Position numbers and translations under genes: made by a program. A DNA stretch of 64,000 bases from assembly GCA_020348925.1 (NCBI GenBank), contig CP070758.1, forward strand, positions 2,295,782 to 2,359,781. The letters are read 5' to 3'. The notes beneath the pieces were generated by a model that saw only the letters and a program-made list of their open reading frames with translations, was not told the origin of the DNA and searched no databases. The DNA comes from Gemmatimonadota bacterium. Lineage in GTDB: Bacteria > JBHIER01 > G020348925. Each line of letters opens with the position of its first letter. The first letter of the stretch is position 1. Positions 18,601 to 27,800 of this stretch are shown in pieces.

Positions 18601-21600
18601 ACAGGAGCTGATGCCGAGGAGTTTGAGGTCGTCGTGGGGGGAGGGGGATTCCAGGTTCCTCAAGGACAAAATCAGCCCGTTGTAGTCCGTTTCGCGCCTG
18701 TGAATCCCGGGGCGAAAAATGCGATCCTGAGAATTACCAACAACGATCCTGATGAAGGCACGAAAGACATTCCCCTGAGCGGTTTCGCGAACGCCCCTGA
18801 TATTGAGCTTTCGGCGACGAGTCACAATTACGGCAACGTGAATTTGGGCGGTTTTGCCGATTGGGTGCTGGTGGTGAGTAACGTTGGGAATAAGAATCTT
18901 AGTGTTTCCAACATCGTCTCCAACAGTGCCGATTTCGTTATCACGTCTCCGGTCTCTTTTCCGGTCGTGATCGCGGCCTCCGGGAATGTCAATGTCACCG
19001 TCCGATTCACACCATCGACAGGGGGAACTCGGGTGGCAAATCTGACCATCACGAGTAACGATCCGGATGAACCGAGCCGGAACGTTTCCTTTACAGGTGT
19101 GGGCTGTGTTCTGCCGAACATCACCGTCGATCCGACCTCGTATAATTACGGCAAGGTCGCCCTGGGCGGTTATAAGGACAAAACGTTCGTTGTCTCAAAT
19201 ATCGGTTGCCAGAATTTGAATGTATCTTCCACAAGTATAACTGGGCCTGATGCCAGTCGTTACACCATATCCAGTGGCGGTGGCGCCTTCACCTTGGGCA
19301 AAGGGCAGACACGGAATGTCGTTATCCGTTTTGCACCGGTGACGGGAGGGAGTAAAACGGCCATCTTTCAAATCGTCAGCAACGATCCGGATGAGGATAC
19401 TGTGAAAGTGACGTTGCAGGGTGAGGGATGTGTGAGCCCCAATATCGTCGTCGACCCGACCACCTGGGATTTTGGTACCGTGAATGTGGGGAGTTTTTCT
19501 GATATCATCATCATCGTGTCGAATACAGGGTGCCAGGACCTCGTCGTGAGTGGAGCTAATCTCGTCGGAGGGAACCCTGATCAATTTTCCATTCGGAGTG
19601 GGGGGGGTGGTTTTACCGTATCCAGCGGCCAGACGCGAAATATTGAGGTCCGCTTCAGTCCGACCTCCGGTGGGATTAAAAACGCCGGAGTCCAAATTCT
19701 GAGCAATGATCCAGACCAGGGTGGTGTGATCGTCACCCTGACGGGTAGGGGGTGTCCCTTTCAAGATATTTCCATCACGCCGGCATCCTGGGACTTCGGG
19801 ATTGTTGACCTCGGAAATTATGAAGAAAAAACATTTGTTGTCTCCAATCAGGGGTGCCAGGATCTGCAGGTATTGGGGACAAATCTCGTGGGGGCGGATT
19901 CCGATCATTTTGACATCATGAGTGGTGGAGGTGCTTACAGTATTGCTGGAGATGATACCCATGATGTCGTTATCCGTTTTACGCCGACAACAAGCGGGGC
20001 AAAGAGTATTGTTCTGAGAATCACATCTGATGATCCTGATGAGGGGACATACGATGTGACGATAACAGGGGGTGTTTGTTCTCATCCTGACATTGAAACG
20101 AATCCCGGTTCGTGGAATTACGGCTCTGTTGCGATCGGGGACTATGAGGAAAAGACGGTCACTGTTTCGAATACGGGGTGTCAGGTTCTGTCGCTGACCG
20201 GCATCGGTCTCGTGGGAGCGAATACGAACCAGTTCAGTATCACCAGCGGTAATATCACGATTGATCTCAATCACGGTGAGACGCACAACGTCGTGATCCG
20301 GTTCTCCCCGACTTCAGAGGGCACAAAGAGCGCTGGGCTCAGGATCAGTTCAAACGATCCTGACGAGAGCACCCTCACCGTGCCTCTCAACGGATATGGT
20401 TGCGGTGATCCCGATATTGATGTCGATCCGGCTTCTGTGAGCTATGGGAGCGTGAATGTTGGGAGCTCCAGTGATCGGACCATTACGATCTCCAATGTGG
20501 GGTGCCAGGTTCTCAACATTTCGGCGACAACTCTCACAGGGACCCATGCGACGCAATTCGACGTCGTAAGCGGGGGAGGAGGGTCAACGATTGTTAGTGG
20601 TGGTGCCCGGAACCTCATCGTGCGCTTCACACCAACTTCCGGTGGGGCGAAAACGGCCACACTGCAGATCCTTTCGGACGATCCGGATGAGGGGACCGTG
20701 CTCGTCCCGCTCACGGGCTCAGGTTGTGCAGAGGCCAACATATCCCTGAATCCGCTGGTGAAGAATTATGGAACCGTGAGTGTCGGCAGCAGCAGTCCTG
20801 GAACGTTTGTCGTTTCGAATACAGGGTGCCAGGATCTGCAAGTAACCGCCACAACAATTTTGGGGACAAACCACACTCAGTTCCAAATCGAGAGTGGGGG
20901 AGGGTTCTTCACTGTTGGGAGTGGACTGTCCCACAATATCGTTGTTCGATTTGTTCCGACATCCGGTGGTTTCAAGGAGGCCACACTCAGAATTCTCAGC
21001 AACGATCCTGATCAAGGAGCCGTAGAAGCATCCCTCTCAGGGACTGGATGTTCATATTCGGACATCAGTGTGAATCCCACGTCTTGGAATTTCAACAGAA
21101 TCGATGTGGGAAATTTCAACGAGAAAGTGTTTGAGGTGGCAAACGTTGGCTGTCAGAATCTCGTCGTATCGAGTACGAGCATTGTGGGAAGTGATCCGTC
21201 CCAGTTTCTTATTGCCGCTGGTGGTGGGGGGTTCACGCTTGGTGAGGGCCAAACCCACGAGATTCTTATCCAGTTTGTGCCGACATCGGGTGGGAGCAAA
21301 AGTGCTGTCTTTCAGATTCAGAGCAACGATCCTGACGAGAGCATTCGAAACATTTCACTGAGTGGGGAGGGGTGTCCGTACCAGGACATTTCGGTCAATC
21401 CGACATCATGGAATTTCGGCACCGTTGACATCGGGAGTTTTGTCGAAAAAATCTTTGTGCTCTCAAATGTTGGGTGCCAGACCCTTCAGGTGACCGGAAT
21501 GAACCTCGAGGGGCCCCACATGGATCAATTCTCCATTGTCAACGGTGATGGGAGCTTCACTCTTGTTGGAGGAGAGACGCGAAATGTGGTCGTTCGCTTT

Positions 21601-24600
21601 ACACCAACATCAGGCGGTGGTAAGACTGCAACCTTACGGATTTCCAGTAACGATCCTGACGAACTTGGGTTGGAAGTGCAGTTGAGTGGTGGTGTGTGTT
21701 TGGGGACCGATATTACTGTGGATCCCACATCGTTGGACTTCGGGGTCGTGAACGTCAGCCTGGGGACACAGAGGACCGCCGTGGTCTCCAATACGGGATG
21801 TCAGCTTCTCCAAGTTTCAAGTGTAACTGTTACTGGTTCTGATGCGGTTCACTTTTCGGTAGTCAGTGGCGGAGGCTCCTTCTCAATACCTCAAGGAGAA
21901 TCTCACAATGTTATCGTGGGATTTGTTCCGTTATCCGGGGGTGGAAAAAACGCCATACTGCAAATTTTGAGTAATGATCCGGACGAAGGGACGAAAAATG
22001 TCCCGTTGAGTGGCACCGGATGCTCCCAACCGGACATTGCTGTGAACCCGTCTTCGTGGAACTACAGTGGCGTAGCGATAGGGGACCATGCGGACAAGGT
22101 CTTTATCGTTTCCAATGAAGGTTGTCAAAATCTCTTGGTCTCGGGAACGACACTGGTTGGACCCGATGCCTCCCAGTTTGCTATTACGGGTGGTGGCGTG
22201 TTCACCGTGGTCCCTGGCGGGGCTCACAGTGTGGTTGTGACGTTTTCTCCGACCAGTGGAGGAGTAAAAACGGCTTCGCTTCTGATCCACTCAAACGATC
22301 CTGATGAGGAGGAGTATACGGTTCCCCTAACTGGTGGTGCTCTCAGTGCTGATATTCAGCTGTCCGCAACCAGCCACGATTTTGATGGTGCCCCTATAGG
22401 GCAACCGCAATATTGGATTCTGGAGATATCGAATGTGGGTGATGGTCATCTCACGGTCACGAGCATCCTGACTGATAGGACCGATTTCATTGTGTCCTAT
22501 CCGACATTTCCCCAGATCGTTCCTCCCGGTGCATTTGTGAGTGTCGCGATTGTTTTTACTCCCTCCGTCAGCGGTCTTATTACGGGCAATTTAACTATTG
22601 CCTCCAACGATCTCGACGAACCGACCCGCATCGTGTCACTCCGTGGTCTCGGCCTCGTTCCGGATATAGAGCTGTCTGAGACTCGTCATGACTTTGGTGG
22701 CGTGGCCGTTGGAAGCACAACACAATGGATTCTCACCGTTACGAATTCGGGCACCGGGGATTTGAACGTCAGTGCTCTCGGATCGGATAATCCTGTGTTT
22801 GCGGTGGATGTCCCGTCGTTCACGGTTGCGTCTGGCGGGAGCCGTCTTGTGACGGTCACCTTTTCCCCGACAGCGGAGGGGCTCACAACAGGGCAGATAA
22901 CCGTTCGGAGCAACGATCCGGATGAACCCGTGCGCTCTGTTATTCTGACAGGAGAAGGTCTGGTGCCTGATATTGAGGTGGTAACCAGTCACAATTTTGG
23001 AGAGGTGCCTTTGGGGAACTTTGGACAATGGACGATGACGGTATCGAACATGGGTACCGGACCCCTCATCGTCAGTGGAATTGGTTCCGATCATCCGGCC
23101 TTTACCACCAGCCCGATCAACTTTACTGTGATGCCCGGCAGCAGCTACGACGCAATCGTGACATTTACGCCGTCCCAAGGAGGGGCAGCCTCCGGCCAGA
23201 TTACGATTGTGAGTAATGATCCGGATGAAGGGATGGTCGTCGTTTATGTTCTGGGGAACGGCTTGGTCCCCGACATATCCGTTCCTGTAACAACCTATGA
23301 TTTTGGAGGCGTCGATGTCGGAGATTCGACAACGTGGGATTTTAATGTGCAAAACTTGGGGACAGGTGATCTCGTCGTTACGAGCATTCTTTCGAATAAA
23401 GCCGATTTCATTGTCGAGCCGAAGAGTTTCACTGTACCGCCCGGTGCCTACCAGGTTGTTACGGTGACGTTTTTGCCTTCGATCGGTGGACTCATCTCAG
23501 GTCAACTTGATATCTCCTCGAGCGATCCCGACGAGCCAACGGTCGCTCTCAGTCTGACCGGAACAGGACTGGAACCTGATATCGATCTCTCGGCAACGAG
23601 CCATGATTATAACGGAATTCCACTCGGTCAATCGGCGAATTGGATACTCACAGTTTTTAATGTTGGAACAGGCGAACTGACCGTCAACGATATTGTATCG
23701 AGCAACGCCGCCTTCCATGTCGACATCACCTCCTTCGTGGTGATGCCCAGCGGCAGTCGGAACGTGACCGTCACACTGACTCCTCCGATGGAGGGTTCGG
23801 TGTCCGGTCAATTGACCATTTATTCCAACGATCCTGACGAGCCGACGGTGTCGGTGATGCTGAATGGAGCGGGCCTGACACCTGATATTGAGATTCCGGT
23901 AACGGCCCATGACTTCGGCAACGTTGAAGTCAATACCTCTGCTGCATGGACTCTGCTCATTGAAAATGTCGGCGGGGCAGACCTGGTTGTCACGGATGTC
24001 AGATCCGATAATCCTGCTATGACCGTCGCCCTCTCCCTGCCTTTGATTCTGAGCCCAAGGAGCAGTGAGCATGTCCCTGTAACTTTTTCCCCGACGGAAG
24101 CGGTGACGTATGAGGGCCAGCTGACTGTGACCAGTGATGATCCGGATGAACCCAATATAACGATCTCTTTGACCGGTGTGGGCGTGGGGGTGAGTGTCCA
24201 TGTGAATAACTTTGATGTCCTCGCCTATCAGGGCGTTGTGCTCCTGCGGTGGTCGATTGGGGCCGCCCACGATTGTATGGGTTTTCACCTCTATCGCAGC
24301 GAATCTTCCGACGACGACTACGAGCGATTAACGCATTTTCTGGTACCGTTGATCGTCAATGGAAATTATACATATCGGGATGCATCAATAACTGCGGACG
24401 GGACCTACTACTATCGCTTAGGGGCAATGGATCTCAACGGCGGGGAGGAGGATATGGGTTTCGTGGTGGTGCGAGTGGTTGGATTCACGCCGAGCGATTT
24501 TGGTCTGGCTCAGAACTATCCCAATCCATTCAATCCTGATACGCGCATTACGTATACGCTGCCTGAGAGTGAGCGGGTGACGCTGTTTCTGTATAACACC

Positions 24601-24771
24601 CTGGGGCAAAAAGTGAGGGCGCTTGTGGACGAGTACCATGCGTCAGGACGATATACAGTCCTGTGGGATGGCCGGGATGACCTCGGCCGAAAAGTTGCCA
24701 GCGGGATCTACTTGGCTGTTCTTCGCTCAGGAACACGTCTTGATAGCAAGAAGATGATTTTACTGAAATAA
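15673..24771 (+). CDS. Giant secreted protein: cohesin-like module, 25 Hydin/ASH Ig-like repeats, FN3-like, T9SS-type sorting domain
   Basis: 3032 residues. Start: ATG at 15673, 8 bases after GGGAGG (15659-15664). A signal peptide ends HGIAQ (~28). A cohesin-like sandwich follows (~35-175; VYGVQFRLAYNPQVLDV). From ~177 to ~2840 there are 25 tandem ~105-residue Ig-like units of the ASPM/SPD-2/Hydin class, each with DFG.V.VG ... V.N.G, a FSPTSGG turn and a closing SNDPDEGT. Units 2-8 and 10-19 carry a Cys in N.GCQ.L, nearly always paired with a Cys at the unit start (GEGC); units 1, 9 and 20-25 lack this pair and have Trp instead. A FN3-like domain (LLRWSIGA ... GFHLYRSE) precedes the sorting domain (NYPNPFNPDTRITYTLP). 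There is no enzyme motif. It is likely a long rod projecting from the surface, displaying the cohesin-like module at its outer end. It is followed after 108 bases by a paralogue with no obvious terminator between. Confidence 0.92.
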   Translation: MRKTVLGIFFFFIVAGSGIIDHGIAQVQKNPNDYLQDATLSVESEAGIPGSTDNVVSIFMNNGVSVYGVQFRLAYNPQVLDVTDVTRTTRTNHVIIFGWGEPEPGIVEVAIADVSAPVAGTSGSIADFHFDVPPSVRCGDFDMTLSNVIITDVSGDSLAGGFDWFDGVFSISLAGREIALSDTEHNFGLVNTGSSAQWDLTIYNDGEDPLEVTNIVSSHPDYTVDMMSFFVGSCDSQQVEVTFSPAAGGIIAGQLTVSSDDPDEPTVQVNLTGEGCVPPEIDTDSVSVYFGEVPLGGFADATIIVYNLGCQTLDVDDVDITGADAMQFSIESGGAPFSVLAGQSEIIEVRFSPTSCGAQTAQLEIDSDDPDEGTIILPLTGDGTSVPNIAVTPLTVDFGVVDVGSVVDTTITVENTGCLDLVVDDVSIDGPDAGNFSIIFGGDPFTLNYGESHDIQIQFEPTAGGSKSGARNPLLAKNATLHVQSNDPDQGVTDIPLAGTECEYPDIQLNLTDVDFGVVNMPQWKDTTIVVSNDSCQTLDVGVTNVVGDDADNFDIIGGGAPFSVATGNTHNIDIRFTPSSDGPKNAVLQIFNTAPGKSPANVNLSGDGCSQPDIDVIPDAGDYGVVDIGSYADKSFYVHNLGCQTLEISSIDLGGDDPTQFSILGDDSFSLAEGDSQEVVVRFEPTSPGAKNAVMQVHSNDPDEGTFNVDLIGGVCGVQDIAGNPLSWDYGKVNLGDDGDKIFTVSNVGCQSLTVTGTALVGADSDQFSYFSGEGGFTLGQGETHDIGIRFSPTSGGNKNATLQINSDDPDEATVEIDLTGEGCESPDIEAEPIVWDFGEVNEGAFAQKIFTISNDSCQTLHVTATDLVGGNSEFTFVSGGGEFWVVPGGTHQIRIQFAPESGGTKSAILRIHSNDPDEDPFNIPLDGEGCEAPDIDVNFTSIDFGAVDGGLSVDTTVTVSNDSCQTLQVTQATITGADAEEFEVVVGGGGFQVPQGQNQPVVVRFAPVNPGAKNAILRITNNDPDEGTKDIPLSGFANAPDIELSATSHNYGNVNLGGFADWVLVVSNVGNKNLSVSNIVSNSADFVITSPVSFPVVIAASGNVNVTVRFTPSTGGTRVANLTITSNDPDEPSRNVSFTGVGCVLPNITVDPTSYNYGKVALGGYKDKTFVVSNIGCQNLNVSSTSITGPDASRYTISSGGGAFTLGKGQTRNVVIRFAPVTGGSKTAIFQIVSNDPDEDTVKVTLQGEGCVSPNIVVDPTTWDFGTVNVGSFSDIIIIVSNTGCQDLVVSGANLVGGNPDQFSIRSGGGGFTVSSGQTRNIEVRFSPTSGGIKNAGVQILSNDPDQGGVIVTLTGRGCPFQDISITPASWDFGIVDLGNYEEKTFVVSNQGCQDLQVLGTNLVGADSDHFDIMSGGGAYSIAGDDTHDVVIRFTPTTSGAKSIVLRITSDDPDEGTYDVTITGGVCSHPDIETNPGSWNYGSVAIGDYEEKTVTVSNTGCQVLSLTGIGLVGANTNQFSITSGNITIDLNHGETHNVVIRFSPTSEGTKSAGLRISSNDPDESTLTVPLNGYGCGDPDIDVDPASVSYGSVNVGSSSDRTITISNVGCQVLNISATTLTGTHATQFDVVSGGGGSTIVSGGARNLIVRFTPTSGGAKTATLQILSDDPDEGTVLVPLTGSGCAEANISLNPLVKNYGTVSVGSSSPGTFVVSNTGCQDLQVTATTILGTNHTQFQIESGGGFFTVGSGLSHNIVVRFVPTSGGFKEATLRILSNDPDQGAVEASLSGTGCSYSDISVNPTSWNFNRIDVGNFNEKVFEVANVGCQNLVVSSTSIVGSDPSQFLIAAGGGGFTLGEGQTHEILIQFVPTSGGSKSAVFQIQSNDPDESIRNISLSGEGCPYQDISVNPTSWNFGTVDIGSFVEKIFVLSNVGCQTLQVTGMNLEGPHMDQFSIVNGDGSFTLVGGETRNVVVRFTPTSGGGKTATLRISSNDPDELGLEVQLSGGVCLGTDITVDPTSLDFGVVNVSLGTQRTAVVSNTGCQLLQVSSVTVTGSDAVHFSVVSGGGSFSIPQGESHNVIVGFVPLSGGGKNAILQILSNDPDEGTKNVPLSGTGCSQPDIAVNPSSWNYSGVAIGDHADKVFIVSNEGCQNLLVSGTTLVGPDASQFAITGGGVFTVVPGGAHSVVVTFSPTSGGVKTASLLIHSNDPDEEEYTVPLTGGALSADIQLSATSHDFDGAPIGQPQYWILEISNVGDGHLTVTSILTDRTDFIVSYPTFPQIVPPGAFVSVAIVFTPSVSGLITGNLTIASNDLDEPTRIVSLRGLGLVPDIELSETRHDFGGVAVGSTTQWILTVTNSGTGDLNVSALGSDNPVFAVDVPSFTVASGGSRLVTVTFSPTAEGLTTGQITVRSNDPDEPVRSVILTGEGLVPDIEVVTSHNFGEVPLGNFGQWTMTVSNMGTGPLIVSGIGSDHPAFTTSPINFTVMPGSSYDAIVTFTPSQGGAASGQITIVSNDPDEGMVVVYVLGNGLVPDISVPVTTYDFGGVDVGDSTTWDFNVQNLGTGDLVVTSILSNKADFIVEPKSFTVPPGAYQVVTVTFLPSIGGLISGQLDISSSDPDEPTVALSLTGTGLEPDIDLSATSHDYNGIPLGQSANWILTVFNVGTGELTVNDIVSSNAAFHVDITSFVVMPSGSRNVTVTLTPPMEGSVSGQLTIYSNDPDEPTVSVMLNGAGLTPDIEIPVTAHDFGNVEVNTSAAWTLLIENVGGADLVVTDVRSDNPAMTVALSLPLILSPRSSEHVPVTFSPTEAVTYEGQLTVTSDDPDEPNITISLTGVGVGVSVHVNNFDVLAYQGVVLLRWSIGAAHDCMGFHLYRSESSDDDYERLTHFLVPLIVNGNYTYRDASITADGTYYYRLGAMDLNGGEEDMGFVVVRVVGFTPSDFGLAQNYPNPFNPDTRITYTLPESERVTLFLYNTLGQKVRALVDEYHASGRYTVLWDGRDDLGRKVASGIYLAVLRSGTRLDSKKMILLK
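16200..24180 (+). repeat. 25 tandem ~320-bp coding repeats (Hydin/ASH type)
   Basis: Protein-level tandem array inside the first giant gene. DNA of neighbouring units is diverged, so the array is old and not a microsatellite-like expansion. Two subtypes are interleaved: SxxHxFG...W units (1, 9, 20-25) and units with the N.GCQ cysteine (2-8, 10-19). Unit 9 is an isolated Trp-type unit inside the Cys-type block. Confidence 0.9.
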
Positions 24772-24879
24772 ATAATCTATGCGGGGGGGTCGTAGGAATG
24801 GCGTTTTTATTCATGCTTTTCTGTGTTTTCAACAAAATCAAAGATTATGGTGCATGATGCGAGTGAAAGGAGACTCAGG

Positions 24880-27800
24880 ATGACTAAGAGAGGAACTGCA
24901 TGCGTCATCGTACTCATTCTTGTGTTTGGAGTGCTCTCAATGGGAGAAGTATTTGCCCAAAGTCCTACTCCACTGCCTGAGATTCATCTGTCGACAAGCA
25001 GCCATGACTATGGCTTGGTGAAAGTGGGATACAGTCAGGACTGGGTGCTTCGGGTTGCGAATCGCGGTCTGGGACGATTGACGATTTTCGATATCACTTC
25101 TGATCATCCCGATTTTCAAATTTCAGATCCGGTAAGCTTTCCTCAATATGTCAACTATTCTGGGGGGAGGACTCCGGACAGTCTTTTCGTGACGGTTACG
25201 TTTACTCCTTCCACAGTCGGTGAAATCACCGGGCGACTGACCGTTCTGAGCAATGATGCTGATGAGGGGACTTTATACGTCTCCCTCGAAGGACAGGGGA
25301 CAGCTCCTGATATTAATATTTTTGAAGTGATCCACGATTTCAATGGGGTCGTTGTCGGCAGCGCTTTAGACTGGACGCTTGTCGTTCATAATACGGGCCC
25401 GGTCGATCTCGTTCTGACGGAAATTACTTCGAGTAATCCCAATTTTATAGTGGTCGTGCCGAATCATTTCCCGGAGTCCATTCCTCCCGGAGGTCGGATT
25501 GATGTTGTCATCAGTTTTGCTCCAATTTCGGGCGGTGTAAAAACAGGCAACCTCATTATCCGCAGTGATGATCCTGATGAGAGCGTTTATTATGTGTCAT
25601 TATTGGGAGAAGGATTGGCGGCGGATATTGATGTATCGACAATGGCCTATGATTTTGGCGAGCTTATGTCAGGGACGTCATCATCTTGGGAACTTACGGT
25701 CTATAATAGGGGAACATTGGATCTCATTATTAGCCAGGCGATTATTTCGCCCCCGATTTTTTCCGTCGTTTCGCCCCTCTTTCCTCAAACGGTGGAACCG
25801 AATGGAAGTCTGACTGTGGAAATCGTGGTCAGTCCGGAGGCAGTGGGGGACATCGACGGAACCTTGACGTTGCGCAGTAACGATCCTGACGAGAGTGAGC
25901 TCATTGTGTCATTGACAGGGACGGTGATTCCCAGATCACCTGATATTGTCCTGTCAGCCGTGAGTCATAACTTTGGCGATGTCCTTCTGTCCTCATCAGT
26001 GACGTGGGATTTTCAAATTCAAAATACAGGTCTGATCGATCTGACAGTGAATTCCATTCTCTCAGATCAGGCTGAGTTCTCCATCCTCACGCCTTCGTTT
26101 CCTCAGCAGGTTGCTCCGGACGAAAGCCTCAACGTCACGGTTGCTTTTACCCCTACAGCAGTGGGAGCTCGATCCGGAATTCTCACAGTGAGGAGTGATG
26201 ATCCTGACCAAGGAGTGCTGACGCTTTCAATTTTTGGTCGCGGTGTTGCTCCGAAAGTTGAGGTGTCGGCCAGGAGTTATGATTTTGGAAACGTCCTGGT
26301 GGGAAGCTCTTCCGCCTGGAATGTAACGCTCTCGAATGTCGGTACAGCGGATTTGGTCATTGAATCCGTTGTCTCTTCGCATTCCAATTTTCTTGTGGCC
26401 GATGCTCAATTTCCGAGAACGATCCCTCCAGGTGGCAGCATAATACAGACCGTTCTCTTTACACCGTCTTCGTTGGGTCTGATAGCGGGGAACCTGACCG
26501 TCAACACAAATGATCCCGATGAATCCGTGCTCCTCATCGCTCTGAATGGTATCGGTGTGAAACCCGACATTTATGTATCGGCGGACAGCCACGATTTTGG
26601 CGATGTGCACTTAGGCAGTTCCGGGTATTGGGATTTAGGGATTCAAAATTTGGGAACGGCACCCTTGACCGTAACCGGGCTCTTTTCGAGCGCCTCCTCA
26701 TTCACCGTCTCTGCTCCCTCCTTTCCCCAGACGGTGGATCCCGGGGAAATTCTTTCCGTGACAGTGGTCTTTACTCCGGCGAGTCTTGGAGAGATTACCG
26801 GGAACCTAACAATTATCAGCAACGACCCGGAGCAGGAGACGCTCGTGGTTCAAGTGCGCGGCACCGGCTCAGCACCTCCTGCGCCCCGCATTCACATATC
26901 CGAGAACACGCATGACTTTGACTTGGTAAACCTTGGGGCATCGACCGAATGGCGGGTTACGGTATATAATAGGGGCGACCTCGATCTCATCGTCAGCAGT
27001 GCGAGCTCAGACAATCCCGATTTTCAAGTTATCAGTCCACCAGTATTTCCCAACAGCATTGATCCCCTGTCCCACATGCACATCACAATTGCCTTTGCGC
27101 CTTCTGGAGCCGGCACGCGCACGGGCCACATCACCATCGGGAGCAACGATCCGGACAGAGCGCTTGTTTCACTCGCGGTTGCGGGATACGGCTCTGCTCC
27201 TGAAATTGAACTCTCCTCTTTGAGCCACGACTACGGAAAGGTGCTGCTTTTAAATCCTGAGCCTTGGACGATGAGGGTTACGAATCAGGGCTCGAAGGAT
27301 TTGCTCGTCACAGAAATTACCTCCGATCAGGAGGAGTTCATTATTGCATCAGCGGGCTTTCCCCGAACCTTGCCGCCGGGCACGAACCTGGATGTGGTGG
27401 TGACCTTTCTTCCCCAGGTGGAGGGGGAGAGAAGGGGCACAGTGACGGTGTTCAGCAACGATCCGAACGAACCGTTGCTCACAGTTCCGGTCGTCGGTGT
27501 CGGGGCGAGTTCCAAAATACACGTCTCGGAATTCGATCATGATTTTGGTTTGACCGCCGTGGGTGATACATCACTCTGGACCATTATTGTCACAAATGTG
27601 GGTGAGGAAGATCTTGTGGTCGACAACATCACATCCTCCCATCCGGATTTCATCGTTCTTTCTCCGCGCTTTCCACAGAGGATCACCTATTATTGTGGTA
27701 TTGAAGTGACTCTTGCTTTTGTCCCATCATCGGACGGTCAGAAGAGAGGACATCTGTCCGTGAACAACAATGATTCCTTTCAGCCCTGCGCACCGCTCGA

